From: Candidatus Coprenecus stercorigallinarum
GTDB taxonomy: Bacteria > Bacteroidota > Bacteroidia > Bacteroidales > UBA932
Assembly: GCA_018711305.1 (NCBI GenBank)
Contig: DVIL01000074.1
Span: 1-64,000 of the forward strand
Direction: 5' to 3'
DNA length: 64,000 bases
Shown piece after piece: positions 36,563 through 45,659 of this stretch; position 1 is the stretch's first letter; the number at the start of each line of letters is the position of its first letter. The notes under the pieces are model-generated. The model was given only the letters and a program-made list of their open reading frames with translations, was not told where the DNA came from and made no database searches. The position numbers were made by a program, and so were the translations under genes.

Positions 36563-39357
36563 CACTGACGCCCCGTTTCCGGAACCACAGAAAGTACTGA
36601 AATACGCCCGTCATCCAGGACATCGAGCAGAGCCTGGTTCACCTCTTCCTCCGTAACGGCATCCATAGCCTCCTGACGGCGGGTGTAAAAATCCTTCCTG
36701 TCGATATATCTGTTTCTCATGAGGCCCTTCCAGTAATCATAGTCGGTCTCCTCACGCAGTCTGTCCTGCAATTGCATATTCCGTTTGATACCTTCCACTT
36801 CGTTCGCGCTCACCCCTTTTCCGGCCAGGTCCATTATTATATCCGCAAACATCCCCTCCATATCTTCCACCCCGTCTCTCGTAGTAAAATGGAAATCAAG
36901 AGTAACCACTTCATCCGGGAAACTGTAGTATCTCCTGTGCACATCTGCAAGGATACCGCGCAGGGACAGCTGGCGGATGACCTCCCGCTCTATAACCTTT
37001 GCCGTGATATCGGACAGTACCCTGTCCTCTATATTCATCTCGTAGGGAAAAGTGAGCTTGCAGCTGTTCAGATGCCTTTCAAATGCCATCGGGACGGAGA
37101 CTTCTTCCACATCGTCATAGGAAGCAATGAAAAATTCCTGGTTTTCACGTTGTCTGGCCGCACCCGTCCGACGTCCTCCCGGCAGCGAGGCGATACGGCA
37201 GTACACTGAATTGAGCAATGCTTCCTCGTCAAAATCTCCCACGAACATAAACGAGAAATCTGCCGGATTGGAAAACAGCATATTTACAAACTTCAGGGCT
37301 CCAAGATAATCCAGGCTGTCAACGGATGCATCAAGGTCGATGTCCTCGCCGTAGCCGGAACGGACATCCCGGTTGTGGAGCATCCCGAAAACGGCTTCGG
37401 GAGAATTGAATGCATAGGGAGAGCAGCCGTCCATCATCCTGCGGTACTTCGCGAATGTCTCCATATCAGGCCCGGATCCCAAGAAATACATCGACACAAT
37501 ATCCATGAACTGATCCATGCACGATGTATGGAAACGGCCTGTTATCTTCCTTTCGCCGACTGTTATCTCCCGGTCTATCTCCAGATGCATTGCATTCTGC
37601 AAGCGGTTCAGTTCGAACATGTTCATATCTCCGTTTATACTGATACGGGCCACATCGTCAATATAGTTCCTGAGCAGGGACAGATCCTTCCCGACAAGTC
37701 CTGAAAGTGATATGCCTCCTCTCGCCACCGCTTCAAAATAGACCCAGCCGGGCTCCACCGACATCTTGCGGTAAGCCATTGTCGCTCCGTTAGGAAGGCG
37801 TCTGGAAACCACTCCGGTAGAAGTATTTACGAACTTCTCCTGATATTTCTGGCCGTAAAATGGCGAAGCCTGGGTACACTTGCTTTCCGGATACAGATAC
37901 AGGCTGTCTCCGTCTACTGGAAGCGGGTCCACAGCAAAATACTCCAGTCCTCCCGATTTTTCCGGAGATGTACAGATCACCGTCCTGCTGTCCTTGTCCG
38001 AAAGCACTGTCCTTACAAAATCGGTAACTGTAGAACTGTCTATCAGAGGGCCGGCCGTCTCGATATACTCCTTGTAGAATTCTATGCCGGCCATGGCATA
38101 CCCCCGGGTATAATTGTTTACGCACAGATCCGTATAATATTTATTGTCCAATGAAGCCCTTCTGGCATAGGTGTTCTCCAGATCAAAGAAAAAATCACTG
38201 CGCCCCTTCTCGTATTCCTGTGCGGAGATATCGCTGTCAAGCATGGAGTTCACTGTCCGGAGAAGGAACTGATACGCCTCGGTATAGTCATCAGGTGCAC
38301 ACTCGACAGAGAGCCTCCAGCACCTGCGGTCCATGGAGCGGATCATTTCCACATCTGCACTGCGGGCATAGAAAGGAGCCTGTTCCAGAGCCGCGAGCAT
38401 ACGGCTGCGCATTATGTCAACACCGATTGTGGAGATATATTCGTATATGAAAGGTACCGCAGTGCTGCGCAGGGCCATATCGACAGGATCCATCACGTAG
38501 TCGACGGTAACCCTGGCACAGTCAGCCTCACGGTCCTGGAAATAGAAGAACTGTCCGCCCACAGCGTCTGCAACCGAATCCGGAAATACCGGAGCAGGGC
38601 CATCTGCCTTCGGTACAACCTGAAAAAGTGAGCGGATCTTCGATTCCACCGCAAGGGGATCGATATCCCCCACTATGACTATCGCCTGCCGGTCAGGACG
38701 GCAGCGGGTACGGTAGAACTGCTCCACATCACCGGTCGTGTAGGAATCCACCTTATGTATGAGCTTTTCCATCGATACCGGCTCGAGAGGAGTACCTGTC
38801 AAATAGAACCGTGCCACTGAATCCCTCACCCTGTTTTCCATCGTCTCGGTACCGGAAAACACATTCCGGAAAAAATTCTTGCCCCGCTCCACCGAGCGGT
38901 CATCAATTATCAGGGCCGAGGACATATTGTATATTGCAAGCAGCATCGAATCCACCACGTAATCGTGTTTGCTCACCGGAACATCGCTGAACGTATACGT
39001 CGTATAATATCCACCTCCTTCAATGACCAGCCCATCGGTACGGTCCAGTCCCATATCGTCTATAAAGGGAAATATGGCTCCGTCAGGGAAATTCACCGTC
39101 TCAGTCAAAGCCATGCATTCCATAAGGTAAGTCATGCCGCGGGAAGAGCTGTCTTCCAATGCCATACCGGTTTTCTGGATAAAGGCGAAATCGGCATAAC
39201 CATTTACGGATGTGTTCTTTACAAGATAGAATACCAGACCGTTGGGCATGGTGTCGCGTACTATGCGCGCATCGTCGTCCAGAAGTCCTACCATCTGTGA
39301 AAATGCCGTTCCGGCATGAAACAGGAGAACAGAAATGAGGAAAATTTTCAGTTTCAT
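36562..39357 (-). CDS. M16-family metallopeptidase homologue, catalytically degenerate
   Basis: A 931-residue secreted protein (signal peptide MKLKIFLISVLLFHAGTAFS) with the four-domain M16 pitrilysin/insulinase layout: NGLVFYLVKNTSVNGYADFAFIQKTGMALED at the start, VGDIDPLAVESKIRSLF in domain 1/2, and a second M16 half from about residue 500. The zinc motif HxxEH that should follow GMTHFLEH reads GMTYLMECM: His77 is Tyr and His81 is Cys, with only the central Glu80 kept. It is therefore very unlikely to be an active peptidase and may act as a partner of an active M16 protein or a peptide binder. It is coupled to a DUF3109 gene and divergent from a TPR gene. Confidence 0.85.
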   Translation of the reverse strand: MKLKIFLISVLLFHAGTAFSQMVGLLDDDARIVRDTMPNGLVFYLVKNTSVNGYADFAFIQKTGMALEDSSSRGMTYLMECMALTETVNFPDGAIFPFIDDMGLDRTDGLVIEGGGYYTTYTFSDVPVSKHDYVVDSMLLAIYNMSSALIIDDRSVERGKNFFRNVFSGTETMENRVRDSVARFYLTGTPLEPVSMEKLIHKVDSYTTGDVEQFYRTRCRPDRQAIVIVGDIDPLAVESKIRSLFQVVPKADGPAPVFPDSVADAVGGQFFYFQDREADCARVTVDYVMDPVDMALRSTAVPFIYEYISTIGVDIMRSRMLAALEQAPFYARSADVEMIRSMDRRCWRLSVECAPDDYTEAYQFLLRTVNSMLDSDISAQEYEKGRSDFFFDLENTYARRASLDNKYYTDLCVNNYTRGYAMAGIEFYKEYIETAGPLIDSSTVTDFVRTVLSDKDSRTVICTSPEKSGGLEYFAVDPLPVDGDSLYLYPESKCTQASPFYGQKYQEKFVNTSTGVVSRRLPNGATMAYRKMSVEPGWVYFEAVARGGISLSGLVGKDLSLLRNYIDDVARISINGDMNMFELNRLQNAMHLEIDREITVGERKITGRFHTSCMDQFMDIVSMYFLGSGPDMETFAKYRRMMDGCSPYAFNSPEAVFGMLHNRDVRSGYGEDIDLDASVDSLDYLGALKFVNMLFSNPADFSFMFVGDFDEEALLNSVYCRIASLPGGRRTGAARQRENQEFFIASYDDVEEVSVPMAFERHLNSCKLTFPYEMNIEDRVLSDITAKVIEREVIRQLSLRGILADVHRRYYSFPDEVVTLDFHFTTRDGVEDMEGMFADIIMDLAGKGVSANEVEGIKRNMQLQDRLREETDYDYWKGLMRNRYIDRKDFYTRRQEAMDAVTEEEVNQALLDVLDDGRISVLSVVPETGRQ

Positions 39358-39361
39358 GGGA

Positions 39362-39389
39362 CAAATGTATGAAAATATGAGTATATTTG
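39362..39389. promoter_or_regulatory. divergent -7 elements between the M16 and TPR genes
   Basis: TACATTTG on the minus strand (39369-39362), only 5 bases from the M16 start codon, and TATATTTG on the plus strand (39382-39389), 42 bases before the TPR start. The M16 transcript would be almost leaderless. Confidence 0.45.
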
Positions 39390-39430
39390 ACGTCCAAATT
39401 TCCTTCCAACACTAAAAACAAAGAAAGAAT

Positions 39431-40372
39431 ATGAAGAAAGTATTAGCAACACTGGCCATCGCCATTCTTTCCATGGCCTCCCTCTTCGCTCAGGACATGG
39501 AATCCGCGACCGCACTGTACAACGAAGGAGCTACTGCGCTCAACGCAGGTGACAAGGAAACGGCATTAGGATATTTTGAGGAAGCTCTCGCACAGGCTGA
39601 GCTTATAGGACCCGAGGCTGAAGAGCTTGCATACAACTGCAAGAGAAATATCCCCACCCTTATCAATGCCATCGGCAAGGAACTCGCAGCAGCCAATGAA
39701 CTTGATGCAGCCATCGAAAAACTCGGCCAGGCTATTGAAAAGGCAAACGAATACGGACAGGAGGACATCGCAGCCGATGCTCAGACACTCATTCCCCAGC
39801 TGTACATGCAGAAAGGCAATCTCGCTCTCAACCAGAAGAATTATGCGGAGGCCATAACCTGCTACCAGAAAGTTGTGGAAATCAATCCCAGCGATGCCAA
39901 CGGATACCTCCGTCTGGGTCAGGCAGCTTCCCGTGCCGACCAGCTTGACGTAGCCATCAGCGCCCTCACAAAAGCCGGTGAACTTGGCCAGCAGAAAGCC
40001 GCAGACAAGGAGATGTCCACCATCTATCTCAGCAAGGCTGCCGAGGTGCTCAAGAGCAAGGACTACCAGGGAGCATACGACAATGCCGTCAAATCCCTCG
40101 AGATCCTTCCCACCCCCACAGCAATGCAGATAGCCGGAACAGCCGCACTCCAGCTCAAGAACTATGACGCAGCCATCAACAACTTCGAAGGTTTCCTGAC
40201 AGCATCCCCCAACGCCAGGAATGCTGACCAGATCAAATATCAGCTCGCCACAGCTTACGAGGCAAAAGGCGACAAAGCCAACGCATGCGTCAACTACAAG
40301 GCCATCCTGAACAACCCTCAGTTCGCCGAGTACGCAAAGCACAAAATCAACAACGAACTTAAATGCCAGTAG
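39431..40372 (+). CDS. secreted tetratricopeptide repeat protein
   Basis: A 313-residue periplasmic TPR protein: signal peptide MKKVLATLAIAILSMASLFAQ, then about seven TPR-like helix pairs. Examples are ATALYNEGATALNAGDKETALGYFEEALAQA (25-55), GNLALNQKNYAEAITCYQKVVEINPSDANGYLRLG (131-165), KDYQGAYDNAVKSLEI and AYEAKGDKANACVNYKAIL. TPR proteins act as scaffolds for envelope complexes; no catalytic domain is present and the partner is not known. Its stop overlaps the U32 start by 10 bases, so the two are coupled. Confidence 0.8.
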   Translation: MKKVLATLAIAILSMASLFAQDMESATALYNEGATALNAGDKETALGYFEEALAQAELIGPEAEELAYNCKRNIPTLINAIGKELAAANELDAAIEKLGQAIEKANEYGQEDIAADAQTLIPQLYMQKGNLALNQKNYAEAITCYQKVVEINPSDANGYLRLGQAASRADQLDVAISALTKAGELGQQKAADKEMSTIYLSKAAEVLKSKDYQGAYDNAVKSLEILPTPTAMQIAGTAALQLKNYDAAINNFEGFLTASPNARNADQIKYQLATAYEAKGDKANACVNYKAILNNPQFAEYAKHKINNELKCQ

Positions 40373-42258
40373 CCTTAGAGCTTCTTGCTCCGGCACGGAA
40401 TAAAGACATCGGCATCGCGGCCATCGACTGCGGTGCCGATGCTGTGTATATCGCAGGACCGGATTTCGGAGCACGTGAAGCGGCGGGAAACCCCTTCGGG
40501 GATATCGCCCTTCTCACCGACTATGCCCACCGTTTCGGGGCAAAGGTATATCTTACCCTCAACACGATTATCTACGAAGAGGAGCTGGAAAAGGCCAGAC
40601 AGTGCGTATTCGGCGCCGTGGAGGCCGGATGCGACGCCCTCATCATCCAGGACCTGGGCATCCTGAAAATGAGCATCCCGCCCATTGAACTGCACGCATC
40701 CACCCAGTGCAATATCCGCACTCCAGAACAGGCCCGCTGGCTCGCATCCTTAGGATTCCGCAAACTGGTGCTGGCCAGAGAACTCAGCCTGGAGCAGATA
40801 CGCGGAATAGCCGAAGCCGTGCCGGAATGCGAGCTGGAATGCTTCATCCACGGAGCCCTCTGCGTGTGCTACAGCGGCCAGTGCTACCTGAGCCAGTATC
40901 TGACCGGACGCAGCGCCAACCGAGGAAGCTGCATCCAGGCCTGCCGGTCCCTGTACGACGTGCAGGACGCCTCCGGCAAAGTGCTGCTGCCCAACAAGGC
41001 CGTCCTCTCCCTCAAGGACCTCTCGCTGCTGGACAGACTGGAGCAGCTGGCCGGAGCCGGAGCCACCTCCTTCAAGATCGAGGGACGCCTGAAGAACATC
41101 TCCTACGTACGGAATATCGTCCGGGCCTACAGCGATGCCCTCGACAGCATAGTGAAGAACAGCGGCGGCCGCTACACCCGCAGTTCCTGGGGCACTCCCG
41201 AAGGAGGATTCACCCCAAACCCCACAGCTACCTTCAACAGGGGCTATACCAGCTACTTCATAGACGGCAAGCGGGGAAAATGGAACTCGCGGGACTACGC
41301 CAAAGGCATCGGGGAGCCGGTCGGCAGGGTTTCGGACATCCTCTCTTCCGGCAACGGCACCACCGTATTCCGGCTGAGCCTGTACCCTGAACTCAGCACC
41401 CCCGTCAGCAACGGGGACGGCCTGTGCTTTATAGGACGAAAGGGGAAAATATACGGTATGCGCGCGAACAGCGTGAAAAACGGCTGCGAGATAAGCTGCC
41501 TGATGCCGGAAGAGACATCGGCCAGACTCGTCAAGGGAAGGGAGATCTTCCGCAGTTTCAACCAGGAGATGGAAAGCAGCCTCAACCACAACCTTCCGTC
41601 AAGACTGATACCGGCGGAACTGACCCTGTCCTGCGCAGAAGAAGGAGGATGGGTTCTCCGGGCCTCCACTGTCGAAGGACTGGAGCTGCAAAGACATTTC
41701 AACGCAGAGCCGGCCAGGGAAAGAGCCAAGGCCGAAGCCGGGCTCAAAGCTTCCCTGTCGCGGAAAAGCGGACTTTTCACTTTTACCCTGACCGGACTGC
41801 CTGAAGACGGTCTCCTGCCCTTCCTGCCATCGTCCGCTGCCAACGCCCTGAGACGGGAGATGGCCGTAGAACTGGAAGACATGCTTTACGACAGGATGGA
41901 CACCGCCCGCGAAGAGGCCGACATGACTGAGAGCATCCCCTGGGAAAAAATAGACCACAGCAGACTGGTGCGGCCGGAGCAAGTCACCCAGCTCAACTGC
42001 GCCAACAGTCTTGCAAAAGAAGTATATGCTGCCGTAGGGATTGAGGCTGCTCCGGCCTACGAACTGGACGGCTCGGGCCGTGTGGAGCTCATGCGCTGCA
42101 AATACTGTCTGCGCTACGAGATGGGCATCTGTCCCAAACAATCAGGGAACAGGGTCAGGAAAGCGTCTCCGCTTTATCTGGTCAACAACGGCAGACCCGT
42201 CATGGCCACCTTCGACTGCTTCCGGTGCGAGATGGTGATCAAACCAGCCAACCCGTAA
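40363..42258 (+). CDS. U32 family peptidase-like protein (TrhP/RlhA group)
   Basis: A 631-residue U32 protein. The TIM-barrel-like N-terminus begins LELLAPARNKDIGIAAIDCGADAVYIAGP, and the U32 signature ELECFIHGALCVCYSGQCYLSQ (about 163-184) continues into GSCIQACR. C-terminal cysteines in MRCKYCLRYEMGICPKQ and FDCFRCEM suggest a metal or iron-sulfur site. Although called peptidases, characterised members (TrhP, RlhA) take part in prephenate-dependent 5-hydroxylation of tRNA uridine or 23S rRNA cytidine, which is the likelier role here. Its length fits the long RlhA-like subgroup with an additional C-terminal domain. Confidence 0.88.
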   Translation: MPVALELLAPARNKDIGIAAIDCGADAVYIAGPDFGAREAAGNPFGDIALLTDYAHRFGAKVYLTLNTIIYEEELEKARQCVFGAVEAGCDALIIQDLGILKMSIPPIELHASTQCNIRTPEQARWLASLGFRKLVLARELSLEQIRGIAEAVPECELECFIHGALCVCYSGQCYLSQYLTGRSANRGSCIQACRSLYDVQDASGKVLLPNKAVLSLKDLSLLDRLEQLAGAGATSFKIEGRLKNISYVRNIVRAYSDALDSIVKNSGGRYTRSSWGTPEGGFTPNPTATFNRGYTSYFIDGKRGKWNSRDYAKGIGEPVGRVSDILSSGNGTTVFRLSLYPELSTPVSNGDGLCFIGRKGKIYGMRANSVKNGCEISCLMPEETSARLVKGREIFRSFNQEMESSLNHNLPSRLIPAELTLSCAEEGGWVLRASTVEGLELQRHFNAEPARERAKAEAGLKASLSRKSGLFTFTLTGLPEDGLLPFLPSSAANALRREMAVELEDMLYDRMDTAREEADMTESIPWEKIDHSRLVRPEQVTQLNCANSLAKEVYAAVGIEAAPAYELDGSGRVELMRCKYCLRYEMGICPKQSGNRVRKASPLYLVNNGRPVMATFDCFRCEMVIKPANP

Positions 42259-42516
42259 AATGGCTATCCGCAAAAATGCATAGTGACAACCTGGAACACG
42301 GAATTTAACGGCTGCCCAGCTGTGCGAGTGCCGGAAGGTGACGATGAAACACCACTTTTGTCGGCACCTTCAGACAACATCAACCGATGCCCTTGCTAAT
42401 ACGACGGATGGTGATAGCGCCCCTGTTCCTGCGTGATTTTACCCCAGTCGATGGCACGGACGGGGCATCCCGGAGCTTCGCGACTAAGCCCTCCCTGAGG
42501 GAGGGTTTGGGTGGGG
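42259..42516. other. intergenic region with hairpin and a duplicated gene end
   Basis: It holds copy 1 of a 100-base duplication (next entry) and, at 42489-42505, the palindrome CCCTCCCTGAGGGAGGG followed by tttgggtgggg, a hairpin that could end transcription of either flanking gene. Nothing else is recognised. Confidence 0.5.
42370..42469 (-). pseudogene. duplicated 3' end of the EFR1 ferredoxin gene
   Basis: 100 bases nearly identical to 42517-42612, including the last 20-odd codons of the neighbouring gene up to RYHHPSY and its stop, with a 4-base insertion after the stop codon and one substitution. The copies start 147 bases apart. The fragment has no start and is not a gene; it shows a partial tandem duplication around the 47-base hairpin segment. 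Confidence 0.85.
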
Positions 42517-42538
42517 TCAGACAACATCAACCGATGCC

Positions 42539-43321
42539 CTAATACGACGGATGGTGATAGCGCCCCTGTTCCTGTGTGATTTTACCCCAGTCGATGGCAC
42601 GGACGGGGCATCGGTTGATGCATGCCGTACACTGCACACACCCCCTCCCCCACACCGGCCGTCCATCCTGCATGGTAACCGTACCCGTAGGACAGCTGTC
42701 TGCACACAGACCGCATCCGATGCAGTCATCATTGACATGAAATTCCGTCCTGCTGCCCGGCCCCGCCACAAAACGGCGGAAAAGCGGATTGATCACCCTG
42801 CTCTTGAAAGCAGGATATGTACCAACAATATATTTGCGGCATGGCTTCAGACCGCTTATGTCATCCACCACCGACCTGACTTCGTCGGGAGCAGTATGCA
42901 GTTTCATTTCCCTGACCTCGTCACTGTCCACGCCAAAGCCTTTCATCAGAATGTAGTTGTTGGGCATACGCACTGACCAGCATGCACTCAGGTGCAGTCC
43001 CCTGCGTGCAAGGGCCCTGCCTATGATCCTGTCAGTCTCTCCGCAAGTGTCACCGCAGGTACACACCGCATATATGGACTGCCTGGAATATCCGGTCAGA
43101 GTAAGCCGCTCCACAAAACGCAGCATCATCACGGCAGGTCCCCACGAATGTACAGGAAAGACCAGTATCAGATGTCCCTCCTTTCCTATTTCATACGTGC
43201 AGTCCCCATCCGGATGTTTTCTCAGTTCATCCGTAACTGATACCGGCTCCTCGCCGAAGGCATTGCCGAGCTGCCTTGCAACCCAGAGCGAATTGCCTGT
43301 TCCGGTAAAATAGAATATCAT
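42539..43321 (-). CDS. EFR1 family ferredoxin (flavodoxin plus two 4Fe-4S clusters)
   Basis: A 260-residue protein combining a flavodoxin-like domain (about 1-160, opening IFYFTGTGNSLWVARQL, with FPVHSWGPA) and a C-terminal bacterial ferredoxin domain with two full CX2CX2CX3CP motifs, CIGCGLCADSCPTG and CVQCTACINRCPVRA. The family is common in anaerobes and shuttles low-potential electrons; specific partners are unknown. It stands alone, downstream of the holB gene on the same strand with a 3-base gap, so it may be read through from the holB promoter. The tail of the gene is duplicated downstream. Confidence 0.88.
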   Translation of the reverse strand: MIFYFTGTGNSLWVARQLGNAFGEEPVSVTDELRKHPDGDCTYEIGKEGHLILVFPVHSWGPAVMMLRFVERLTLTGYSRQSIYAVCTCGDTCGETDRIIGRALARRGLHLSACWSVRMPNNYILMKGFGVDSDEVREMKLHTAPDEVRSVVDDISGLKPCRKYIVGTYPAFKSRVINPLFRRFVAGPGSRTEFHVNDDCIGCGLCADSCPTGTVTMQDGRPVWGRGCVQCTACINRCPVRAIDWGKITQEQGRYHHPSY

Positions 43322-43324
43322 ATC

Positions 43325-44458
43325 TCAAAAATTGTTTATTGCATACAGAACATTCGCCAGATTGCAGAACACCATCTTGGAATTGACATTTGCCTCAACG
43401 GATATCCTTGCCTCCTCCAGCGCCTTGAAAGCCCTCTCATAAAAACTGTCCCTGAGCACTGACGCGAAACGTGCCGCCTCCGCACTCTCCGAAGGAAGAG
43501 TATCCGCAATGGAAGGGAGTCCCCTGCGTATCATCATCACCTTGCGGATAAAATCCTCCATATACACACAGAAGTCCTTCTGCCTTTCCCGTCCGAGAGA
43601 CAGCACGGCCTCACTGCTCCCGAGCAGACCGGCCAGATCAGCGCCGGCTACGGCTCCGAGCATAGCGGAAACGACTGGCAGATAAGATGCGGCGGCGGAC
43701 CCCTGAAGTGCCATGCCGATGGCAAGCCCTGGGCTCCCTCCCGAGGTCCTCGCATAGACCTGCGCCTCCTGGAGAGTCACTCCGGCACGGGAGACGATGA
43801 AAGGCGCCAGTTCCTGCCCGGCGACCGGATAAAGGCGTATCATCTGGGAGCGGGAGCGGATGGTAGGGATGACTTTCTCAGGGGCATGGGTAATGAATAT
43901 GAAATATGTATCCGGCATGGGCTCCTCCACTATCTTCAGAAGACGGTTGGAAGCTTCCGCATTCATCCGTTCAGGCAGCCAGATGAGCATATATTTGTTG
44001 TACCCCTCATAGGCCTTCAGACTCAGCGCGTCCAATATCCCACGGGCCTCAGCCACACTGATCACCCCGGCCTTGCCGTCTATGCCGAGACGGCTGTAAA
44101 GCTCAGCCTCCGTGAAATAGGGATTCTCCTTGTACAGCTCCCGCCACTGCTGCAGGAAGGAAGAACTGAGTGGCTTTTTTGAGGAACTGCCGGCTGCGGC
44201 ACTGACAGGAAATGCAAAATGCAGGTCGGGATGCATCATCTCCCCTATCTTCCGGCAAGCCGGACAGACTCCGCATGAGTCCTCGCCTTCGCGACGGTCG
44301 CGGCACATCATATACTGAATGAAAGCCATGGCAAGCGGCAGTGCCCCATAGCCGTCCTGTTCCACGAACATCAGGGAATGCCCCGTGCGGGAACTGTCCG
44401 CCATCCGTATGAGACGACGGATGAGATCCTTGTTTCCTAATACTTCTTTGAATTGCAT
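43325..44458 (-). CDS. holB: DNA polymerase III delta' subunit (clamp loader)
   Basis: A 377-residue AAA+ clamp-loader subunit. MQFKEVLGNKDLIRRLIRMADSSRTGHSLMF is the expected N-terminus, the zinc module CRDRREGEDSCGVCPACRKIGEMMHPDLHF is present, and RMNAEASNRLLKIVEEPMPDTYFIFITHAPEKVIPTIRSRS carries the SRC-like motif as SRSQ. As in other delta' proteins, no working Walker A is seen (VEQDGYGALPLA). The track ORF extends far upstream without reason; the ATG at 44458 sits right after the promoter. In Bacteroidetes this gene typically faces ricT, as here. Confidence 0.9.
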   Translation of the reverse strand: MQFKEVLGNKDLIRRLIRMADSSRTGHSLMFVEQDGYGALPLAMAFIQYMMCRDRREGEDSCGVCPACRKIGEMMHPDLHFAFPVSAAAGSSSKKPLSSSFLQQWRELYKENPYFTEAELYSRLGIDGKAGVISVAEARGILDALSLKAYEGYNKYMLIWLPERMNAEASNRLLKIVEEPMPDTYFIFITHAPEKVIPTIRSRSQMIRLYPVAGQELAPFIVSRAGVTLQEAQVYARTSGGSPGLAIGMALQGSAAASYLPVVSAMLGAVAGADLAGLLGSSEAVLSLGRERQKDFCVYMEDFIRKVMMIRRGLPSIADTLPSESAEAARFASVLRDSFYERAFKALEEARISVEANVNSKMVFCNLANVLYAINNF

Positions 44459-44467
44459 ATCCGAATT

Positions 44468-44489
44468 CAAAGATAAATATTTATCTTTG
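44468..44489. promoter_or_regulatory. face-to-face divergent -7 elements in a perfect 22-bp palindrome
   Basis: CAAAGATAAAT is followed directly by its exact reverse complement, so TATCTTTG occurs on both strands (44475-44468 for holB, 44482-44489 for ricT), separated by six bases. The start codons lie 10 bases (holB) and 7 bases (ricT) beyond, so both mRNAs would be leaderless or nearly so. Neither has a clear -33 box. Confidence 0.75.
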
Positions 44490-44495
44490 TAATTT

Positions 44496-45659
44496 ATGGA
44501 TATTATGGAAGAAAAAAATATAATATACGACTGCTCCCGCGGCTGCACTACCGAGAGGACCGACAACGGGGAGCTGCTGTGCGAATACCACCACGGATGC
44601 TGCAAGCTCCACGACTTCAACTGGCTCGGCGGCATCAACGATCCGAAATTCAACAACATTTTCGAAGTCCGCTTTAAAAACACCAGGAAAGGCTTTTATG
44701 AGAACACTTCCCGCCAGCTTCTGAAAATAGGGGACCTGGTGGTGGTGGAAGCCGTCACAGGCCACGATGTGGGCATCATCACTCTCGAAGGTCCTATTGT
44801 CGGACGGCAGATGCTGCGCAACCACTTCGACATGGAGACAAAGGAAATACGCAAGATATACCGCAAGGCAAGGCCCCTCGACCTCGAGAAATGGCAGGAG
44901 GCCATTGCCCGCGAGAACAGCACAATGATCCGTGCCCGTCAGATTGCCGCCGACCTGGGGCTTGACATGAAAATCGGAGACGTGGAATTCCAGGGTGACG
45001 GTTCAAAGGCCATTTTTTACTATATCGCCGACGAAAGGGTAGACTTCCGCCAGCTCATCAAGGTATTCGCGGAAGAATTCAGGATAAGGATAGAGATGAA
45101 GCAGATAGGCGCCCGCCAGGAAGCCGGGCTGATCGGAGGTCTCGGAGTCTGCGGAAGATCTCTGTGCTGCTCCAAGTACATCTCCAACTTCCAGTCCATT
45201 TCCACACAGGCTGCCCGTTGCCAGGACCTTTCCCTCAACCCCCAGAAACTGGCCGGACAGTGCGGCAAACTGAAATGCTGTATCAACTACGAAGTTCCTG
45301 TCTACGTGGATGCCCACAACAATACTCCTGTCGTCAACGCTCCGCTCGAATTCCAGGACGGTCCTGCATGGCTGGTCAAGACCGACATCCTGAAGGGCAT
45401 AATGTGGTTCTCCTACGAGGAGGGCAACATGTCCAAGATGATGCCCCTGACCACTGAGGAAGTCCGCCGGATCAAGGCTGCCAACCACAAGGGGATCAAG
45501 CCGGCCACACTGCTAAAGGAGGACGGGAAGGAGGAAGCCATGGATTTCGTCTCCTCCATCGGCGACGACAGCATTGACCGCTTCGACAAGAAAGGCAGGA
45601 AAAAGAAAAGGAAAAAAAGACCGGCAAGGCCCGACGGCAAATCCTCCGACAAGCAATGA
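44496..45659 (+). CDS. ricT: RicT/YaaT-like PSP1-domain regulatory iron-sulfur protein
   Basis: A 387-residue PSP1-domain protein. Residues about 35-130 hold the PSP1 core (NIFEVRFKNTRKGFYENTSRQLLKIGDLVVVEA), followed by FQGDGSKAIFYYIADERVDFRQLIKVFAEEF and the cysteine motifs GLGVCGRSLCCSKY and AGQCGKLKCCINYE. In Bacillus RicT, with RicA and RicF, forms an iron-sulfur complex that modulates RNase Y-dependent RNA processing and phosphorelay. Bacteroidales lack sporulation, so only the molecular role may carry over. The C-terminus is an extreme Lys/Arg-rich tail (KKGRKKKRKKRP) suited to RNA binding. Start at 44496, or at the ATG at 44505. Confidence 0.88.
   Translation: MDIMEEKNIIYDCSRGCTTERTDNGELLCEYHHGCCKLHDFNWLGGINDPKFNNIFEVRFKNTRKGFYENTSRQLLKIGDLVVVEAVTGHDVGIITLEGPIVGRQMLRNHFDMETKEIRKIYRKARPLDLEKWQEAIARENSTMIRARQIAADLGLDMKIGDVEFQGDGSKAIFYYIADERVDFRQLIKVFAEEFRIRIEMKQIGARQEAGLIGGLGVCGRSLCCSKYISNFQSISTQAARCQDLSLNPQKLAGQCGKLKCCINYEVPVYVDAHNNTPVVNAPLEFQDGPAWLVKTDILKGIMWFSYEEGNMSKMMPLTTEEVRRIKAANHKGIKPATLLKEDGKEEAMDFVSSIGDDSIDRFDKKGRKKKRKKRPARPDGKSSDKQ

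Noticed and set aside
39566-40474. 302-codon minus-strand ORF opposite the TPR gene
   Set aside because: Shadow of a TPR-coding sequence with a signal peptide and regular helix repeats on the plus strand.
44459-44683. 75-codon N-terminal extension of the holB ORF
   Set aside because: It would run through the divergent promoter and into ricT; the family N-terminus begins at 44458.
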